Assembly (NCBI GenBank): GCA_934130935.1
Contig: CAKOYQ010000003.1
Coordinates: forward strand, 1-64,000
Length of the DNA: 64,000 nucleotides
Reading direction: 5' to 3'
Origin: an uncultured Clostridia bacterium
GTDB taxonomy: Bacteria > Bacillota > Clostridia > TANB77 > CAG-508
A model generated the notes under the pieces. It saw nothing but the letters and a program-made list of their open reading frames with translations. It searched no databases and had not been told where the DNA came from. The translations under genes and the position numbers were made by a program. Position 1 is the stretch's first letter, and each line of letters starts with the position of its first letter. Shown piece by piece: positions 63,101 through 64,000 of this stretch.

Positions 63101-63484
63101 TTAGCAGATGTAAAAGTAGTAAAATTACATGATAAAAATTTAGAAAAAGGTGCATCTGCACTTGTACCAGCATATATTGACAAAGAAGGAAATTTGAGTG
63201 AAAAGAAAACAAGTGGTGTAACAGCAGAGCAATTTGAAATTTTGCAAAAATATATGTACACAGTATTGAAACAAATATCTAAAGAAATTCTTGGTGGAAG
63301 TATAGATTTAAAACCATATTATAAAGATAAAAAGACACCATGCAAGTATTGTGATTATAAAAGTGTTTGTGGCTTCAATATGGGTGGTTGTGAAAATAAA
63401 TATAATTACATTGATAAAAAGAGCAAAGATGAGATTTTACAAAAAATTGCCACAGGGAATATCTATGAAGGGGAAAGAAATTGA
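60116..63484 (+). CDS. addB: Helicase-exonuclease AddAB, subunit AddB
   Basis: AddB with AddA processes double-strand breaks for recombination. The 1122-residue protein starts MSLRIIYGRAGTGKSEYCY (Walker A GRAGTGKSE). Other AddB landmarks are IITPEQFSFTAEKKLM, the RecB-type nuclease motif RIIDYKSSAKNIDL, the cysteine in RSCPFSYYLQYG and the C-terminal CKYCDYKSVCGFN, together the four ligands of the [4Fe-4S] cluster. ATG 60110 touches GGAGG, so ATG 60116 is preferred. addA is expected next but a laccase-domain gene follows. Confidence 0.95.
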   Translation: MSLRIIYGRAGTGKSEYCYKEIAEKVKEEKILIITPEQFSFTAEKKLMEAIDTEAVLNAEVVTLSRMAYRVINEIGGKTETNLSKCGKAMLIYSILNNNKKELKFLGKTDENVDMAETAITEFKKHAISVEQLKQEMEKQEDIYLKNKLKDMCTIYENFEAQLSGKYIDETDLLTILAENIEKTDMFKNLLIYIDEFAGFTSQEYEIIKKLVQIAKQVTVIICTDEIHDAKNPDTDIFYSNERTVKKLLEVAKNCNTKVEEVKLENTYRFKNKELIHLEQNLYNNKAVKYQKNIENIQLFLAKNQFSEIEEVAKNILKLVRDEGYRYRDISIITKNISTYSSLARAIFNKYDIPIFIDENRDLNQNILIQYILSILEIFIKNWSHEAVFNYIKIGFSGLEEDDIFKLEKYCLKWGIKQNKWKKEFVYGKKEEKENAEIDRLEHIRKELVNPLIKLKVKIDENKTVENISKSIFEFLIEQKIQEKIQMKIEELENIGQVDLANEYESSLNTIIEVLDEIVLVFKDDKMTIDKYAQILKVGFKNSNLTKIPGTQDQVIMGDVDRSRSHKVKAIFIIGLNDGEFPSIHKDEGFLNDTDRDALMQDGIELAKGTIEKLYEDNFNIYKAFTTAEEKLYLLYSSSDMQGKALRPSMLINKIKKIYPMIEEQSDIISSRDEVLNKKTTYEELINNISKLKEQEDIDKIWYYIFNYYKKDIEWNEKLTQSLKGLNYTNIPEKIEKENIDKLYGNTLVTSISKLERYRSCPFSYYLQYGLKIKPQEELKIQTLNTGTFIHEVIDEFFGTVKESGKQLEEITEEELSEIINKIVDEKLGQNKNYIFTSTAKYRALVIRLKKIIKKALKYIIETIVQSRFDVLGTELEFGEKGKYKPIRLTLEDGKKIEIIGKIDRIDTAQGEDGKYLRIIDYKSSAKNIDLNEVYAGLQIQLLTYLDAACKEEDLMPAGILYFSMLEQMIKADKRMEQEEIEEKIRANFKMKGLILADVKVVKLHDKNLEKGASALVPAYIDKEGNLSEKKTSGVTAEQFEILQKYMYTVLKQISKEILGGSIDLKPYYKDKKTPCKYCDYKSVCGFNMGGCENKYNYIDKKSKDEILQKIATGNIYEGERN

Positions 63485-63500
63485 AAGGATGATATAAAAA

Positions 63501-64000
63501 TTGAAAGATTTATCAAATGAAAATGTAGTTCATATAAAAAAAGATGGAATAGAATATTTGCAATTTAAAAAATTGCTAGAATATAGTGACATAATAAATC
63601 ATGCTTATGCAATAGGACTAGATAGAAATTATAGAACAGCAAGAGCAAAAGATGCTCAAAGACTATCAACAGAAGAATATAATAAAGCTATAAAAGATTA
63701 TAAGGATTTATCAGATTCAATCGGAATAAATTATATAAATATAGCTAAACCAAATCAAGCACATACAAAAAATATAAAAAAAGTTGATACAAAAATAAAT
63801 GTGGATGAGCCAGATTTTAATTTAAGTGAATATGATGAGCTTGACGGATTGATGACAAATAGTAGGAATATTGCTTTAGCTACAACAAATGCTGATTGTA
63901 TTTTAATGTTATTTTTTGACCCTGTAAAAAGAGTAATAGCAAATGTTCATTCTGGTTGGAAAGGTACATTGCAGAGAATTTCAATAGAAGCTGTTAAGAA
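63501..64000 (+). CDS. pgeF: Laccase-domain (YfiH/PgeF) protein, cut by the window end
   Basis: The frame opens with TTG at 63501, nine bases after AAAGGATG, and runs off the window (about 166 codons seen). It shows the multicopper polyphenol oxidase-like family motifs NADCILMLFFDPVKRVIANV and HSGWKGTLQ, with the Cys and His that bind zinc or copper. PgeF removes L-serine wrongly placed in peptidoglycan precursors; other members have purine nucleoside activity. An N-terminal part of about 100 residues precedes the motif, as usual. The gene is 16 bases downstream of addB. Confidence 0.85.
   Translation, partial: MKDLSNENVVHIKKDGIEYLQFKKLLEYSDIINHAYAIGLDRNYRTARAKDAQRLSTEEYNKAIKDYKDLSDSIGINYINIAKPNQAHTKNIKKVDTKINVDEPDFNLSEYDELDGLMTNSRNIALATTNADCILMLFFDPVKRVIANVHSGWKGTLQRISIEAVK

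Noticed and set aside
1..64000. CRISPR arrays, prophage, insertion sequences and integrases
   Set aside because: No regularly spaced direct repeats, no transposase, integrase or phage structural genes were seen on either strand.

Overview
The window reads as a chromosome segment from a very AT-rich (roughly 30 % G+C by eye), spore-forming, Gram-positive anaerobe of the Clostridia, most like an uncultured gut lineage. The clues are strong AGGAGG-type ribosome binding sites, TTGACA-17-TATAAT promoters, a SigH-type sporulation sigma factor, a GerB/GerC germination pair, a BofC-like protein, the DapF/DapL diaminopimelate route, DisA, RarA, an AddB-type nuclease and an OLE RNA with its OapA partner. 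No phage, insertion sequence, transposase or CRISPR array was seen. Most genes are chromosomal housekeeping genes in short operons closed by clear hairpin terminators.

Layout. 1-9.2 kb: tRNA-Pro, a BI-1 membrane protein, radA-disA-cyclophilin, rpsT divergent from rpiB, a TagO/WecA-like transferase, an MscL with a zinc ribbon, Hsp33 and a manganese pyrophosphatase. 9.3-11.6 kb: a GpgS-like glycosyltransferase, a histidine phosphatase and a GT4 glycosyltransferase. 11.7-19 kb: SH3/NlpC-P60 wall hydrolase, a frameshifted comEC, a BofC-like protein, NagZ and an M18 aminopeptidase. 19.3-26.8 kb: FAD-Rieske oxidoreductase, dapF-dapL, a dicarboxylate/amino-acid symporter, two hypothetical proteins, a candidate small RNA and a thymidylate-kinase-like gene. 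26.9-28.2 kb: OLE RNA and oapA. 28.2-41.5 kb: ruvA, rarA, a split TauE/SafE transporter, murI, sigH, a phosphodiester glycosidase, cmk, a SWIM-SNF2 helicase and trmFO. 41.5-56.5 kb: coiled-coil hypotheticals around the rpsL-rpsG-fusA-tuf string, then plsX-acpP-rnc-radical SAM and an envelope group. 56.5-64 kb: frameshifted gerC with gerB, an HD protein, a complex intergenic region, addB and the start of a laccase-domain gene.

How the parts fit. Several neighbours share a pathway: RadA and DisA (branched DNA surveillance and c-di-AMP), DapF and DapL (diaminopimelate for peptidoglycan), PlsX and AcpP (lipid synthesis), RuvA and RarA (recombination), and the translation string S12-S7-EF-G-EF-Tu.

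The most interesting non-coding content is (i) the OLE RNA/OapA ribonucleoprotein locus, supported by a roughly 570-nt gene-free stretch with promoter and terminator plus an OapA homologue whose D-x-x-x-D pair falls at residues 104 and 108; (ii) a minus-strand leader at about 59,958-60,083 with a near-ideal promoter, a short aromatic-rich reading frame and a strong terminator, facing the addB promoter; and (iii) a family of long imperfect hairpin elements in intergenic DNA (44.0, 44.8 and 59.7 kb), with a related 45-47-bp module at 19.2, 30.2 and 59.7 kb. Two genes (comEC and gerC) carry frameshifts that may be real or may be assembly errors.
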